From JAAZFF01 sp964405775 (GTDB lineage: Bacteria; Verrucomicrobiota; Kiritimatiellia; RFP12; UBA3636): a DNA stretch of 64,000 nt. Positions within the stretch are counted from its first letter, which is position 1; the number at the start of each line of letters is the position of its first letter. Both the position numbers and the translations under genes were made by a program. Location of the stretch: the NCBI GenBank assembly GCA_964405775.1, contig CAYOPG010000001.1, positions 1-64,000 on the forward strand, given 5' to 3'. Positions 53,867 to 63,337 of the stretch are shown here, in pieces. The notes under the pieces are model-generated. The model had not been told where the DNA came from and did no database searches. It was given only the letters and a program-made list of their open reading frames with translations.

Positions 53867-54907
53867 CTACAAAAAGCGTTGAAGGGCAAGCTCGGCGATG
53901 TTTATCCTAACCTCCTGTGCCTTGTCGTGGTCGCCTGTGCTGCGGTATGTTAAGACGATCACATATAGTTGCTTCTCAGGGTCAATCCAAACGGTGTTTC
54001 CAGTCCATCCGGTGTGGCTAAGAGTGCGGCTGGAAAGCGAGGGGGCATTGTATCTGGAGTCCACACGCCATCCGAAAGCGACTGGCGAACGCATGTCAGG
54101 ACGCGTTCCGAGAAAATCAACAACGTCCTCCGATAGGATGCGCCTTCCATCATATTCGCCTCTTGCCAGCATCATTCGGCAGAAAACAGTTATGTCAGCG
54201 GCTGTCGAAAAAAGCCCGGCATTCCCTACAGGATGCAGAGCGTTACGTGCGGGAGGATCGCTGGCAATACCGAATGTGTCATACTCGGAGTAACGTATCA
54301 CTCGCGAAGGATCGGGATTTGGAAGCGGCGCCCAGCGCGAGTCTGTCATTCCAAGAGGGCTGAAAATGTTTTCGACGCAAATCGAGTTCAGATCCGAGCC
54401 TAGAATCCGCTCGGCGATGATCCCAAGCAGGATGTAGTTGCCGCAAGAGTATTCGTACATTTCGCCAACAGGCCGAATGGGACCGAAATCAAGTATGCGC
54501 TCGACAACCTCTCCGACAACGTCGTATGGTTTCTGGTTTGGGAAGCCGGAGATATGGCGAGAGAGGTCGCGGATGGTAACAGGCTCCCTCAGCTTCCCCC
54601 TGTAATCAGGAAGATATTTTGTAAACGGGGCGTCAGGATCCAGAAGGCCGCGCCCCATGCACTGCGCTAGGACCGTGGTAGTACCAACGACTTTTGTTAC
54701 GCTTGCCAAATCGAAAATGGCGTTAGCGGGCATCCTCACGGTATGTACGGCATCTATCCATCCGAAAGGTTTTATAAAGCTCGTCCCTTCGGACGTACCG
54801 ACTGCCAGCACACCTCCGGCGTTCCATCCCTCCATGACAGTCCGATCCAAGTATTCATCAAGCGCGCTCTTTCCACCACGATTCTCGAGTTCAATAGTTC
54901 CCGACAT
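53867..54907 (-). CDS. Serine hydrolase of the beta-lactamase/DD-peptidase family
   Basis: The 346-residue protein belongs to the class C beta-lactamase-like (PF00144) group, which includes esterases and peptidases. SVTK (S69-K72) is the catalytic SxxK. The second motif, usually YxN, is YSC in EMYEYSCGNYILLG. The third is HTGWTGN. No signal peptide is present when translation starts at ATG 54907, which has a GGGGGGA ribosome site; a longer frame to 54964 exists. It is therefore probably a cytoplasmic esterase or peptidase, not an antibiotic-resistance enzyme. Confidence 0.8.
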   Translation of the reverse strand: MSGTIELENRGGKSALDEYLDRTVMEGWNAGGVLAVGTSEGTSFIKPFGWIDAVHTVRMPANAIFDLASVTKVVGTTTVLAQCMGRGLLDPDAPFTKYLPDYRGKLREPVTIRDLSRHISGFPNQKPYDVVGEVVERILDFGPIRPVGEMYEYSCGNYILLGIIAERILGSDLNSICVENIFSPLGMTDSRWAPLPNPDPSRVIRYSEYDTFGIASDPPARNALHPVGNAGLFSTAADITVFCRMMLARGEYDGRRILSEDVVDFLGTRPDMRSPVAFGWRVDSRYNAPSLSSRTLSHTGWTGNTVWIDPEKQLYVIVLTYRSTGDHDKAQEVRINIAELALQRFL

Positions 54908-55039
54908 ACAATCCCCCCTGTTATAAAATTTTAACTTTGAGCATAGATGATAAGCTAATAACACCCTCTGGGGAAGTACAAATAATTGGGATATCCCACT
55001 GGGAATTCAGAAACAAACCACTGAACATTCAGACGCATA

Positions 55040-55366
55040 CTATCGCATAGAAAAATAAGCAACAGAAGCACGGCCATCAACTAAAAGCTCCACACCCCAT
55101 TTTATTGAAAAGAGCGTGCCTTCGTAGGTATAAGGTTTACCCGGTAATTGGAACTCAAACCGTTCTTCATCTTCGGTGCTTGTGGAAGGTATCTCTCGTG
55201 AATCGGCGACATAAGCATCGTCGACCCCACCACCGACCACCTGCCAGAAAAGCCGGATTTCAACTTCACGCGGCGGCTCGACTCTTTTCCAAGCGACTCG
55301 ACCAGACACACTGCCACCTGGTGCGCATGTGGCACTGTCTAAAACCACTTCGTACACTGTGTTCAT
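55040..55366 (-). CDS. Small beta-sandwich protein paired with DUF3592 protein
   Basis: The 108-residue protein has no signal peptide or membrane segment and reads as beta strands (CAPGGSVSGRVAWKRVEPPR, VEIRLFWQVVGGG, YEGTLFSIKWGVELLVDG). It resembles the C-terminal region of the upstream DUF3592 protein, where SFESAHASIQWRLKVVG occupies the same place, so both look like arrestin-type sandwiches. Its start overlaps the upstream stop by four bases (ATGA). No function is known. Confidence 0.6.
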   Translation of the reverse strand: MNTVYEVVLDSATCAPGGSVSGRVAWKRVEPPREVEIRLFWQVVGGGVDDAYVADSREIPSTSTEDEERFEFQLPGKPYTYEGTLFSIKWGVELLVDGRASVAYFSMR

Positions 55367-57078
55367 AACCAGTCTCCTTTGGACGGATGAACGCTAAGCA
55401 AATATTCGTCTTTTATGCCCGGCCAAAAGGGGATCTGCCCCACCACTTTGAGGCGCCATTGTATCGACGCGTGAGCGCTTTCAAACGAATGCATAGCATC
55501 GGGAGGAAGTTTAACCTCCAGTTCGCCGCGCGTCATGTCGTGTGGGTTAGACGTCTCTACCAGCGTCGCAGTAAAAAATTCGTGCTCTTCCGAGCTGTCC
55601 AAATCTCCATCACTCACAGATATTGTCTCCACTCCGTGCAGGGTGACCTTCAGAGAAATGACACGGTGCATAGAGCCAGTTGCACGGAAACGCAACCTGA
55701 TTGGCTTATCCAGACTAAAGTTGCCGCTGTCGGGGATTACTTCGATTTTGGGGTTTAAAATACGGAGAAACTCCTTCAACAGTACACCAATAGCAACAAG
55801 GCCAACGACGACAAATGGAATAAGAAATATAATTAACACCCACTCGGGGCGCCCTTCTTTTATACTAGACCAGGCTTTGAACACGAAAATGGATAAAATG
55901 CCATTCCATAAAAACGCGAATATCATTGCTCCGAAAATTTGCCGAGTGGTAGTTTTCTTTATCGGTGGCACTGGACGGCCATTCCTCCCACTTTTATTTT
56001 TTCTGCTCCTGTCGAATGCGGCAGCAGGCGTATTCCTCATCATCAAACCAGCTATGAATATAGCGGAGCCTACCCCGATAAAGATAAATGGGAAAAGAAT
56101 GGAAATAATAGCGCTCCACTCCGCGTCACGGTTTATTACGCTCCGCTCGGGATTTTGAGGGTCAACGAAAATCTTGATTTCACGTCCAACTGGATGCGCC
56201 CTAACGACCTCAGCTTTCCCGTCGTAGCCGCTGCTGGAAACTTTGAAGAAAACATATTTGTCACCCTCGCAGGTTTTACCATTGAAATCATACGAATAGG
56301 CTATGTAGGGATAATAAGTAGTGCTGTCGTTGTCACTGTTTTCCCTAACAGCGCTTGCCGTTACGACGGCCGGGGTTTCGACCCAAGACGCTGAAGCCCA
56401 CCATTCTTGCAACGGAGGTAGAGACTGCGATAACACGCCAATGCCGGCGGCAACAAAAACGCCCCCGAAAATGATCATTACCACCTTACCCAGACGCTTT
56501 GAAGAGATGTCTTTTTGAGTGGGCGACTCGAAACCAACAGCCCGCTTTTTTCTTGAACGCGACACCCAGGGGCCAAACGCGACACCAAGCCCTATGACAA
56601 CAAACGGCACCATAAAGAGTAGCTCGAGCCAGGGTAAAGAGCCAGAGCCTCGGGTCAACACAGCCATTGACGGATTCTGCGGGCTGACGTAACAAGTCGT
56701 TGCTTTCCCTTCTGGATAGCTCTCGAGCAACTTATTCTTTTCAGCAACAGAATCGACACTGTACGAGCGCAAATTTCGGCTGTATTGATTGCCCGTGTAA
56801 TTGCGCCCGCCAAACTGGTAACTGAAATTAGCAGAAAATGAATATTCTCCATCTCTGGAAGTCTCTACGCGAGATTTTTCAATCGTGCAGGGAGTCGGCA
56901 CCCATTGAAGGATTTCTCTGTCAGCCAGATGGTCTTTAACCACGAATGAGCCCATGACAACTGCAAACGAAGCGAAAATGATTCCGAACACTGTTGTTCC
57001 CAGCAAAGAGCCAATTGACGGCACTGAGTTTGAGTTTTTCCGCCTATTTCTAGAGATATGTACTCTTCTGCGCCTCAT
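55363..57078 (-). CDS. Membrane protein with two DUF3592 domains
   Basis: The 571-residue protein has an N-terminal helix (about 24-48), then two DUF3592 modules: one near 60-175 (VPTPCTIEKSRVETS, CYVSPQNPSMAVL) and one near 225-345 (WVETPAVVTASAVREN, IFVDPQNPERSVI). Membrane helices separate and follow them (about 150-170, 195-215, 310-335, 385-430). The last 130 residues form a predicted beta-sandwich like the small protein encoded next. DUF3592 proteins have no established function. The gene begins a two-gene minus-strand unit. Confidence 0.75.
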   Translation of the reverse strand: MRRRRVHISRNRRKNSNSVPSIGSLLGTTVFGIIFASFAVVMGSFVVKDHLADREILQWVPTPCTIEKSRVETSRDGEYSFSANFSYQFGGRNYTGNQYSRNLRSYSVDSVAEKNKLLESYPEGKATTCYVSPQNPSMAVLTRGSGSLPWLELLFMVPFVVIGLGVAFGPWVSRSRKKRAVGFESPTQKDISSKRLGKVVMIIFGGVFVAAGIGVLSQSLPPLQEWWASASWVETPAVVTASAVRENSDNDSTTYYPYIAYSYDFNGKTCEGDKYVFFKVSSSGYDGKAEVVRAHPVGREIKIFVDPQNPERSVINRDAEWSAIISILFPFIFIGVGSAIFIAGLMMRNTPAAAFDRSRKNKSGRNGRPVPPIKKTTTRQIFGAMIFAFLWNGILSIFVFKAWSSIKEGRPEWVLIIFLIPFVVVGLVAIGVLLKEFLRILNPKIEVIPDSGNFSLDKPIRLRFRATGSMHRVISLKVTLHGVETISVSDGDLDSSEEHEFFTATLVETSNPHDMTRGELEVKLPPDAMHSFESAHASIQWRLKVVGQIPFWPGIKDEYLLSVHPSKGDWL

Positions 57079-57321
57079 GCTATTACTTTATGCGAGTTAA
57101 AAGTTTCGGCTATACCCGTTCTTCCATGCTAAAACGTATCATTTTGTACTACTTTTCGCAAGATAAACCCGTTCCGCGCGACAGCGAAAGAAAAGTTTTT
57201 TTTGCGTCACATGAACCAAATGAGCTCTTAAGCCGTTTTATGATTTGACGGCCTCATTTGTGCCGTTGATGCGTGGCGGCGTGTCGCGCATGGATATTAT
57301 CGGTAAGAATGGCGGTTTTGT

Positions 57322-57993
57322 TTGAATATATCTGGTTTTGTTTCCGCAACGGCGCATAGCACCGCAAGTAAGGCTTTTTGGAATTTGATGGAATACGGAG
57401 GGCCAGTGATGTGGCCACTGCTCATGTGTTCAGTATTGGTTGTAGCAGTGGTTCTGGAGCGGGCATGGGTTTTTATCGCGTTCACTTTGGCAGAGTGGCG
57501 TTCTCGGAGTCGCATAGAAGCGTTTCATAAAGCGCTCAACTGTGGTGACTTGAAAGCTGCGATTGAAATAGGCAAGAACTCCGGACCGATCGGAAACTTT
57601 TTATCGCAGGGGGTTGAGCTCAGGCAAAACGGAATCCATGATGGACTTGAGGAAAGCGGGCAGCAGCTCCTGGATCGACTAGGCAGAGGGCTTACAGTAC
57701 TTGACACTATCGTTACGCTAGCCCCCATGCTTGGTATACTCGGCACAGTGACTGGCATAATTGATTCATTCCAACTTATGGGCGCGGCGAAAGGAGTGCA
57801 AGGCATTGAGGCCGTGTCTTCAGGAATCGCGGAAGCCCTTGTAACAACTGCGGCGGGCTTGGTGGTTTCGATGATCGCGCTCGTGCCCTTTAACATCTTC
57901 AAGACGCTCCATACGCGATGGTTGCGCAAGCTGGAGCGGGCTGCACGCTGTTGCGAGGCGGCTTGCATGAAGGAGGACGGTGTTGAAGCTTAA
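57322..57993 (+). CDS. exbB: MotA/TolQ/ExbB proton channel protein
   Basis: ExbB forms the pentameric proton channel that powers TonB. The 223-residue protein (TTG 57322) has a first membrane helix in GGPVMWPLLMCSVLVVAVVL, a cytoplasmic loop, and two further helices around GRGLTVLDTIVTLAPMLGIL and GIAEALVTTAAGLVVSMIAL, the family signatures. ATG 57388 is an alternative start at the usual family position; neither is well supported by a ribosome site. The upstream gap 57079-57321 shows no gene. It overlaps exbD. Confidence 0.9.
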   Translation: MNISGFVSATAHSTASKAFWNLMEYGGPVMWPLLMCSVLVVAVVLERAWVFIAFTLAEWRSRSRIEAFHKALNCGDLKAAIEIGKNSGPIGNFLSQGVELRQNGIHDGLEESGQQLLDRLGRGLTVLDTIVTLAPMLGILGTVTGIIDSFQLMGAAKGVQGIEAVSSGIAEALVTTAAGLVVSMIALVPFNIFKTLHTRWLRKLERAARCCEAACMKEDGVEA

Positions 57994-58384
57994 ATCGAAG
58001 TACGAAGGCGAATCAGCTAGAATGGAAATGACGCCGCTGATGGACGTAGTATTCCTGTTGCTCGTTTTTTTCGTATATGCCATAGTAGTTACACCCTCAC
58101 AACAAGCAATTGGCATCTCACTGCCTGAAGCCAAAGCTGAAAGCTCTGGATGCGAGTACATTGAATTTTTAATGACCGCTGATGGCACCATATTGTTTGA
58201 CGAGAGGGAAATAGGTGAAGAAGAAATTACCACGCTCGTTGCGCTGCATGCTCCCGGGACTCCGGTTCTAATCAGTGCCGACGAAACCGTGGCAATCGGA
58301 CGTGGTCTTGCACTTCTCGGCGAAATGCGTGAAGCCGGAATAACCGAAGTGGCTTTTCAAACTAAACCCCAGACTGAAAAATAG
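57980..58384 (+). CDS. exbD: ExbD/TolR biopolymer transport protein
   Basis: ExbD carries the conserved membrane Asp that relays protons to TonB. The 134-residue protein has MEMTPLMDVVFLLLVFFVYA near residues 15-34, with that Asp in PLMDVVF, and a periplasmic domain ending ALLGEMREAGITEVAFQTKP. It starts at GTG 57980 or TTG 57983, just after AGGAGG (57971-57976), within the end of exbB. tonB follows 11 bases later. Confidence 0.92.
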   Translation: MLKLKSKYEGESARMEMTPLMDVVFLLLVFFVYAIVVTPSQQAIGISLPEAKAESSGCEYIEFLMTADGTILFDEREIGEEEITTLVALHAPGTPVLISADETVAIGRGLALLGEMREAGITEVAFQTKPQTEK

Positions 58385-58395
58385 GGTGGCATTAC

Positions 58396-59145
58396 ATGAT
58401 GTTCGATGGCTCCAGCCCGACGACATGCAAATTCGCGGCCTTGCTCTTAGCGGGCGGAATACATTTGCTAGCATTCAGTCTGGCAGATTTTGATATTTCC
58501 ATGCCGGCAATCCCCCAACCCACCGTGACTCGTATGATTCTGCTGCCACCTGCACCTGTGCCTGCACCACCTGCAGTTGAGCCTGCCAAGATTGAATCAC
58601 CCCCCGCCCCCATTACCCCTGAGCCACAAACTCTTCTTCAGGAGGAGCCGTCGCCAGTAGAATTGCCGGACGAAGGTTCAGAGGATGAATCAGAACCGAT
58701 ACAAGAAACCGCTGAGGAACAACGACCAGAAGAGATAGTATCTGAGGAATCTCCACCGGCACCGCAGGAAGTTGTTCAGGAACCAGCAACCATACCGGTA
58801 TCGCCCGAAGTCTCAGAATCGGCTCAGCCCGTAGCCATTGAAGCACCAGAAGACTCCGACGGGAAATTTGATGTCGCGCCTGCTGTTTATAGCAGGATCA
58901 AACCTGAGTATCCGCTTTCGGCAAGACAAGCAAAAGTCGAAGGCGATGTGGGTTGCGAGCTGTTGGTTTCAAAGCGTGGCAGAGTCCTTGAAGCAGCTGT
59001 CGTATCAAGTAGCGGACACAAAGAAATCGACGATGCTGCGGTAAAAGCCCTTCGTGCAGCGCGTTTTTCACCGGCTACAAAACGCGGAAGACCTGTCGAA
59101 GCGCGTGTCCGTCTTGTGGTTGAATTCAACCTTTCCGCAAACTGA
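58396..59145 (+). CDS. tonB: TonB family protein
   Basis: TonB transmits proton-motive energy to outer-membrane receptors. The 249-residue protein has an N-terminal membrane anchor (about 10-28), a long Pro/Glu-rich periplasm-spanning stretch (about 45-155), and the C-terminal domain (about 165-249) with IKPEYPLSARQAKVEGDV, VVSSSGHKEIDDAAVKALRAARFSPA. The order exbB-exbD-tonB, opposite a receptor gene, indicates one dedicated uptake system. Confidence 0.92.
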   Translation: MMFDGSSPTTCKFAALLLAGGIHLLAFSLADFDISMPAIPQPTVTRMILLPPAPVPAPPAVEPAKIESPPAPITPEPQTLLQEEPSPVELPDEGSEDESEPIQETAEEQRPEEIVSEESPPAPQEVVQEPATIPVSPEVSESAQPVAIEAPEDSDGKFDVAPAVYSRIKPEYPLSARQAKVEGDVGCELLVSKRGRVLEAAVVSSSGHKEIDDAAVKALRAARFSPATKRGRPVEARVRLVVEFNLSAN

Positions 59146-59166
59146 ACACGCGTCCTAGATAAATGT

Positions 59167-61254
59167 TTAGAAACGGCCTCGCAACGCTATTTCCACTGTT
59201 CGAGGTTCTCCGGTAAAGCACTGGTAGTAGTGGCGGTTCGATTCGAAGTATTCTTCGTTGAAAGCGTTTTTAAGCGCAAGTTGCAGTGTCCAGTCTCCCG
59301 ACAAACCAAACTTTGACATGGGCGCTTGCACAGAGAAATCAAACACGTGCACGTCATCGAAGTAGTAGTCGGAACTGACATATTCTCCACGCATGGTACC
59401 ATCGTAGCCATGCTTGAAGCGATACCCAGCCCCAAGCGTCAGTCCATTCAGCAAGCCGCCTGGGATACTATATGTTGTCTGCAAAGATATTGAGTGCGGC
59501 GGGTAAGGGTCGAAAGCCTTTCCGCCGGACACAGGTTTGGCGTCGTTGTAGGAATAACCGAATGACAACGACCAGTTTTCAGAAACATTTCCAGATAGCG
59601 TCGCTTCCACTCCGCGGTTGTCGGAGCGCCCTTCAGTTACGTAATAACCGGTCGAGTCGTCATAGCTTGGTGTATCGTTCTGCTTGATTTCATAGACAGT
59701 CAGCGTCAGCCATAAAGTTTCCACCGGACTGATACGAACGCCGGTTTCGTACTGCTCCGCATTCCACGATGAAGTCAATTCCTCCGTTTTACTTTTCATG
59801 TGCCCGAAATTTGGCGACTCTGTGCGTGAGTAATTCGCAAAAAAGGCAAGCCACTGGGCTGGCAGTATGGAGACGCCCACGCGCGGACTCACGGCATCTC
59901 CGGAATTGCCCAGGTTGCTCTCATGTTCATCGTAGCGAACTCCTCCAATCAGACGTAGAATCCCAACCTCCACATAATCTTGCGCAAGAATGCCAAAACG
60001 ATCGAGTTCAGAGTCTATGAAATCGCCTTTCGGTAGCGGGCTGAATAAGTTTGGCGCTAGCAGCACGGCATTGGCACTGCGTGAATGCGTATTCATCCGC
60101 AAGGCATCGACTTGGAAAAGCGTAGTGTGAGACGCGCCAAAAGCGTCATAACGAGCTATTGAACGACCATACAAATTGTAGTTTTCGCTGGTTGTATCCC
60201 TCCAGTTCAGATCGAACTCCTTGACGGATGGCACGCCAGACTGATTCGCATATGTCGATGAGCCTATGTGATCAAACTCCATGTCGGAACCGGCAAACCC
60301 TGCGCCGCCGCGAAACTGCCAAACGTCCGTTGCATCCCACTCGATGTATCCTTGCAAACTATAGCCTGTGTACTCGTCACGTAGATCATGGTCTCCAGCA
60401 ACATAGCTGTCCCAATTGTAAGGCGGCAGCGGTTTGCCTCGAAACGACGGCACCCCTTGATATCCTGGCGCATCGGTAAACTGGAGCGTGGAGCTAAGGC
60501 TTATGCGCAGATCGTCCGAGGGCTCCCAGTATAGCGATGGAGCTGCAAAGACGGTATGTGCCCAGTCGTGTCCCGAAGGCAGCCAAAACGGTTTTGAAAG
60601 ACTGATTCCAAGAGGAATCCGAACTCCTAGCGATTCTGAACCAGACGCGTGTACATCTGCGTTCATCCGATATTGCTGTGACTCGCTCCCAACAGAGGTC
60701 CTGATGTCAACATCAGTAAACTCTTCCCCAAGTCTAGGTTGCTTCTGAACAAGGCTTATTGCGCCACCGGCGCCATAAGGCCCCAATGTGGAAGTCTGCC
60801 CGCCTTGAACCGCCCCGATTGGCCCCTTAGAGATTTCGACGCGCTCCAACATGCCGGGATCCAAAAACATACCCATGGATCCTGTCATTGGAAGCGTCCC
60901 ATCAAGCGAAGGAGTGGAGCCGGCCATGCCGCGTATGGAGTACTGTCCGGAAGTGCGATCCATCATTGACTTCCCGCCACCAGACAACCCTGGCTGAAAA
61001 AACAATAATTCATGCAGATCAACAGGATTTTGCTCCCTAATGAAGTCGGTCGTGATAACATCAACGCTTACCGGAAATTCCGTCGGCGGAACATTGAAAT
61101 AAGTTGAGGATGACACTTCGTCCACATGGTATTTTGATATTGGAGAGGCCTCCACATAAATGGTTCCCAGATCGTGCACCTCGTTGGTTGAAGCAATCCC
61201 GCAAAGCGGAAATGCAAGCATAAGCGGGGTTATGAGTTTTAATTGTATTTTCAT
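59167..61254 (-). CDS. TonB-dependent siderophore-type receptor
   Basis: The 695-residue outer-membrane receptor begins at ATG 61254 with a signal peptide (KIQLKLITPLMLAFPLCGIA); an in-frame ATG 12 codons earlier is less likely. LGTIYVEASPI may be the TonB box. The plug domain contains VDVITTDFIREQNPVDLHEL and GLSGGGKSMMDRTSGQYSIRG, and GPYGAGGAISLVQKQP. The barrel ends PRTVEIALRGRF with terminal Phe. Sequence style is that of ferric-siderophore receptors (FhuA/FecA class). The ligand is unknown. No Fur box is evident in 61255-61451. Confidence 0.9.
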   Translation of the reverse strand: MKIQLKLITPLMLAFPLCGIASTNEVHDLGTIYVEASPISKYHVDEVSSSTYFNVPPTEFPVSVDVITTDFIREQNPVDLHELLFFQPGLSGGGKSMMDRTSGQYSIRGMAGSTPSLDGTLPMTGSMGMFLDPGMLERVEISKGPIGAVQGGQTSTLGPYGAGGAISLVQKQPRLGEEFTDVDIRTSVGSESQQYRMNADVHASGSESLGVRIPLGISLSKPFWLPSGHDWAHTVFAAPSLYWEPSDDLRISLSSTLQFTDAPGYQGVPSFRGKPLPPYNWDSYVAGDHDLRDEYTGYSLQGYIEWDATDVWQFRGGAGFAGSDMEFDHIGSSTYANQSGVPSVKEFDLNWRDTTSENYNLYGRSIARYDAFGASHTTLFQVDALRMNTHSRSANAVLLAPNLFSPLPKGDFIDSELDRFGILAQDYVEVGILRLIGGVRYDEHESNLGNSGDAVSPRVGVSILPAQWLAFFANYSRTESPNFGHMKSKTEELTSSWNAEQYETGVRISPVETLWLTLTVYEIKQNDTPSYDDSTGYYVTEGRSDNRGVEATLSGNVSENWSLSFGYSYNDAKPVSGGKAFDPYPPHSISLQTTYSIPGGLLNGLTLGAGYRFKHGYDGTMRGEYVSSDYYFDDVHVFDFSVQAPMSKFGLSGDWTLQLALKNAFNEEYFESNRHYYQCFTGEPRTVEIALRGRF

Positions 61255-61451
61255 ATAGTCGTTGTTGCTGTTGGTATTTACTGAACTCATATCTATAAAC
61301 GTTCACGCCTCGCATCTAGTTCGTGTCATAGAAAGGGGCAACATTGAAACTACGAAACAATTGTCTTTAAACCAACAAGAATGTAAGTTGTTAGCAAAAC
61401 CAACATCGACACTCCGGGTCAGAGTGCTGATTACGTATCTGGGCTCTGATC

Positions 61452-62414
61452 CTATTTCAGGCTTGGATCCTCGTCTGAACGGAGTATCTCAAGCCTTATA
61501 TCCATGTCCAACGGGATGCCTGGGTGAAAACGCCGCCTAGCCATTTTGTCGAGCCTCTTCTGACGTGACATAGAACGCTCCAAGGCGCTGCGCAACAACT
61601 CCACCGGACGCCGCTCAAACATAGGTGCAAGATTGTCAACGTTTGCATCAAGCTTAGGAATCGTGATCTTATATGTCATCGACACTCCGTCAGTGTATCT
61701 TTTGAAATCCAAATCGCAGCGTATGTCCATCCGGCGGATTTTAGCGGAAACAGTTTTTCTCCCGAAAGAGTCCTTCACCCTGAACTGCACTCGCCCCGTC
61801 GCGTATCCTTCTATGCGGCGGAATGTTATTGGCTTGCGCAATTCCCTCTCCGTCAAGCTGGATTCTAACTGCCCGCCATCGAACCACACCCAAAGCTCTT
61901 CATCGTAATGACCTAGAAAGTACCCACGTCTCTTCTGCTTGTTAGTAAATGATCCCTCATAATCAAGAGCTTCATTCACATAGTCCGCCGGCAAGCGAAC
62001 ATCAAGCGAAGGCGCAGAGAGTCCAGGGACTATGCGTACCACAAACGGCAACTCCACCAACTCAGCATTATCATCCATCCGTATCATTGCAGACCCAGAC
62101 ACGGCGTACTGATTCGGGATAAGCCCCGGTGGAAGCAACCACGCCTTCCACCCAAAAAGCTCGTGCGTCAACATCTCTAGTCGCTCGCGACTGATTGCAA
62201 CCTCTGCTCCCATCTTAAGCGCCGGGATTTCCTCTTTGCCGACATACGTCAGACGGAACTTAGACGACTCTTTCGGCACGAGTCTTACGATTGTGAAACG
62301 TGTTAAAGAGCCAATAACTCCAGAAAACCACAAAACTATCACAAACACAAAAAGAAACTTAAGTATGTTCCATTTGCGGCTGTTATGCGGATTCTTGTCT
62401 TTGTATTTCTCCAT
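61452..62414 (-). CDS. Unknown protein with N-terminal membrane anchor
   Basis: The 320-residue protein has one membrane segment (about 16-38) and then an all-soluble, probably extracytoplasmic region with many beta strands and a basic C terminus (SMSRQKRLDKMARRRF). I recognise no family. YEGSFTNKQKRRGYFLGHYD and RRPVELLRSALERSM are its most distinctive segments. It diverges from the ABC transporter genes and has no close partner. Confidence 0.6.
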   Translation of the reverse strand: MEKYKDKNPHNSRKWNILKFLFVFVIVLWFSGVIGSLTRFTIVRLVPKESSKFRLTYVGKEEIPALKMGAEVAISRERLEMLTHELFGWKAWLLPPGLIPNQYAVSGSAMIRMDDNAELVELPFVVRIVPGLSAPSLDVRLPADYVNEALDYEGSFTNKQKRRGYFLGHYDEELWVWFDGGQLESSLTERELRKPITFRRIEGYATGRVQFRVKDSFGRKTVSAKIRRMDIRCDLDFKRYTDGVSMTYKITIPKLDANVDNLAPMFERRPVELLRSALERSMSRQKRLDKMARRRFHPGIPLDMDIRLEILRSDEDPSLK

Positions 62415-62476
62415 AATTCTGCCAATAATGTGTACTTTTGTTCTCTAAAATGCAAGCAGAATATAGATTGCCCTCA

Positions 62477-62500
62477 GGGAGGGAAATGTTTTCCCTTCCC
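62477..62500. repeat. Inverted repeat in divergent intergenic region
   Basis: GGGAGGGAAA (62477-62486) faces TTTCCCTTCCC (62490-62500), with one bulged T. It lies between two divergent genes and has no T-run, so an operator is more likely than a terminator. Confidence 0.4.
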
Positions 62501-62522
62501 CCGCTCTATTTGGGATGAAGCA

Positions 62523-62551
62523 TTGCTTTTTATGATCGTTTTTTGTAGACT
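62523..62551 (+). promoter_or_regulatory. Possible promoter of the ABC transporter operon
   Basis: TTGCTT (62523-62528) and TAGACT (62546-62551) are 17 bases apart; the leader to ATG 62588 would be about 30 bases. Confidence 0.35.
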
Positions 62552-62587
62552 GGAGCAATCAATAAACATGGAAGCAAAGGATTGGGA

Positions 62588-63337
62588 ATGTTCCCTCTTG
62601 AACTCGTAAACATCGAAAAATCATTCAGAGGCGTAAGAGTTGTTAACGATTTGTCTCTTACGGTCGCAGAAGGTGAGATTTTCGGTTTGCTAGGCACCAA
62701 TGGCGCAGGAAAGACAACCACGATCAAAATACTTCTTGGTTTAACACCTTCTGATTCTGGACGGGCATCGATCTTTGGCAAGGATCCTCAAAACGCCATT
62801 GCACGAAAAAGAATCGGGTACATGCCTGAAACGGCGTATTATTATCCGTTTCTTAGAGCGGACGAACTACTCACCTTCTATGGACGGCTATGCGGAATGA
62901 ACAAGCTTGAGATAAAAAAGAGGACTGAGGAGCTTTTGGTGGACGTGGGGCTAGAGAAGGCAGCAGGGAAGCAACTCAAGACCTACTCTAAAGGAATGCT
63001 GCAGCGTGTAGGCATTGCACAGGCTCTTTTGCATGACCCCGATTTGTTCATACTCGATGAACCGTTCACCGGTCTTGACCCGCTGGCGAGAATCCACTTT
63101 CGCGACTTGATCCTCAGCCTGAAGCGCCGAGGTAAAACGGTGTTTTTTTCATCGCACGAACTTTCTGAAGCGGAATTGATTTGCGACCGCGTCGCCATAC
63201 TCAAGGAAGGGCGTTGCGTCTATGATGGATTGACGTCCGAAATCGCGGGTGATGGCGGGCGCAATCTCGAGCGTATTTTTCTTCGAGTTCTCTCAGAGGA
63301 AAATGCCGATTCGGGAACCTGGAAAGGCGGAGACTAA
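62588..63337 (+). CDS. ABC transporter ATP-binding protein
   Basis: The 249-residue nucleotide-binding protein has Walker A GTNGAGKTTTIK near residue 37, Q-loop region YMPETAYYYPFLRADE, signature LKTYSKGMLQRVG (normally LSGGQ, here YSKGM as in many ABC-2 exporters), Walker B LFILDEPFTGLDP, and the H-loop SSHELSEAE. AAAGG lies seven bases before ATG 62588. It is coupled to the permease by TAATG. This is an exporter-type pair of unknown substrate; the YSKGM form is common in ABC-2 families for membrane or exopolysaccharide work. Confidence 0.9.
   Translation: MFPLELVNIEKSFRGVRVVNDLSLTVAEGEIFGLLGTNGAGKTTTIKILLGLTPSDSGRASIFGKDPQNAIARKRIGYMPETAYYYPFLRADELLTFYGRLCGMNKLEIKKRTEELLVDVGLEKAAGKQLKTYSKGMLQRVGIAQALLHDPDLFILDEPFTGLDPLARIHFRDLILSLKRRGKTVFFSSHELSEAELICDRVAILKEGRCVYDGLTSEIAGDGGRNLERIFLRVLSEENADSGTWKGGD

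Noticed and set aside
53867..54907. Antibiotic-resistance beta-lactamase
   Set aside because: No signal peptide, and the second catalytic motif is not the YxN of true class C enzymes.
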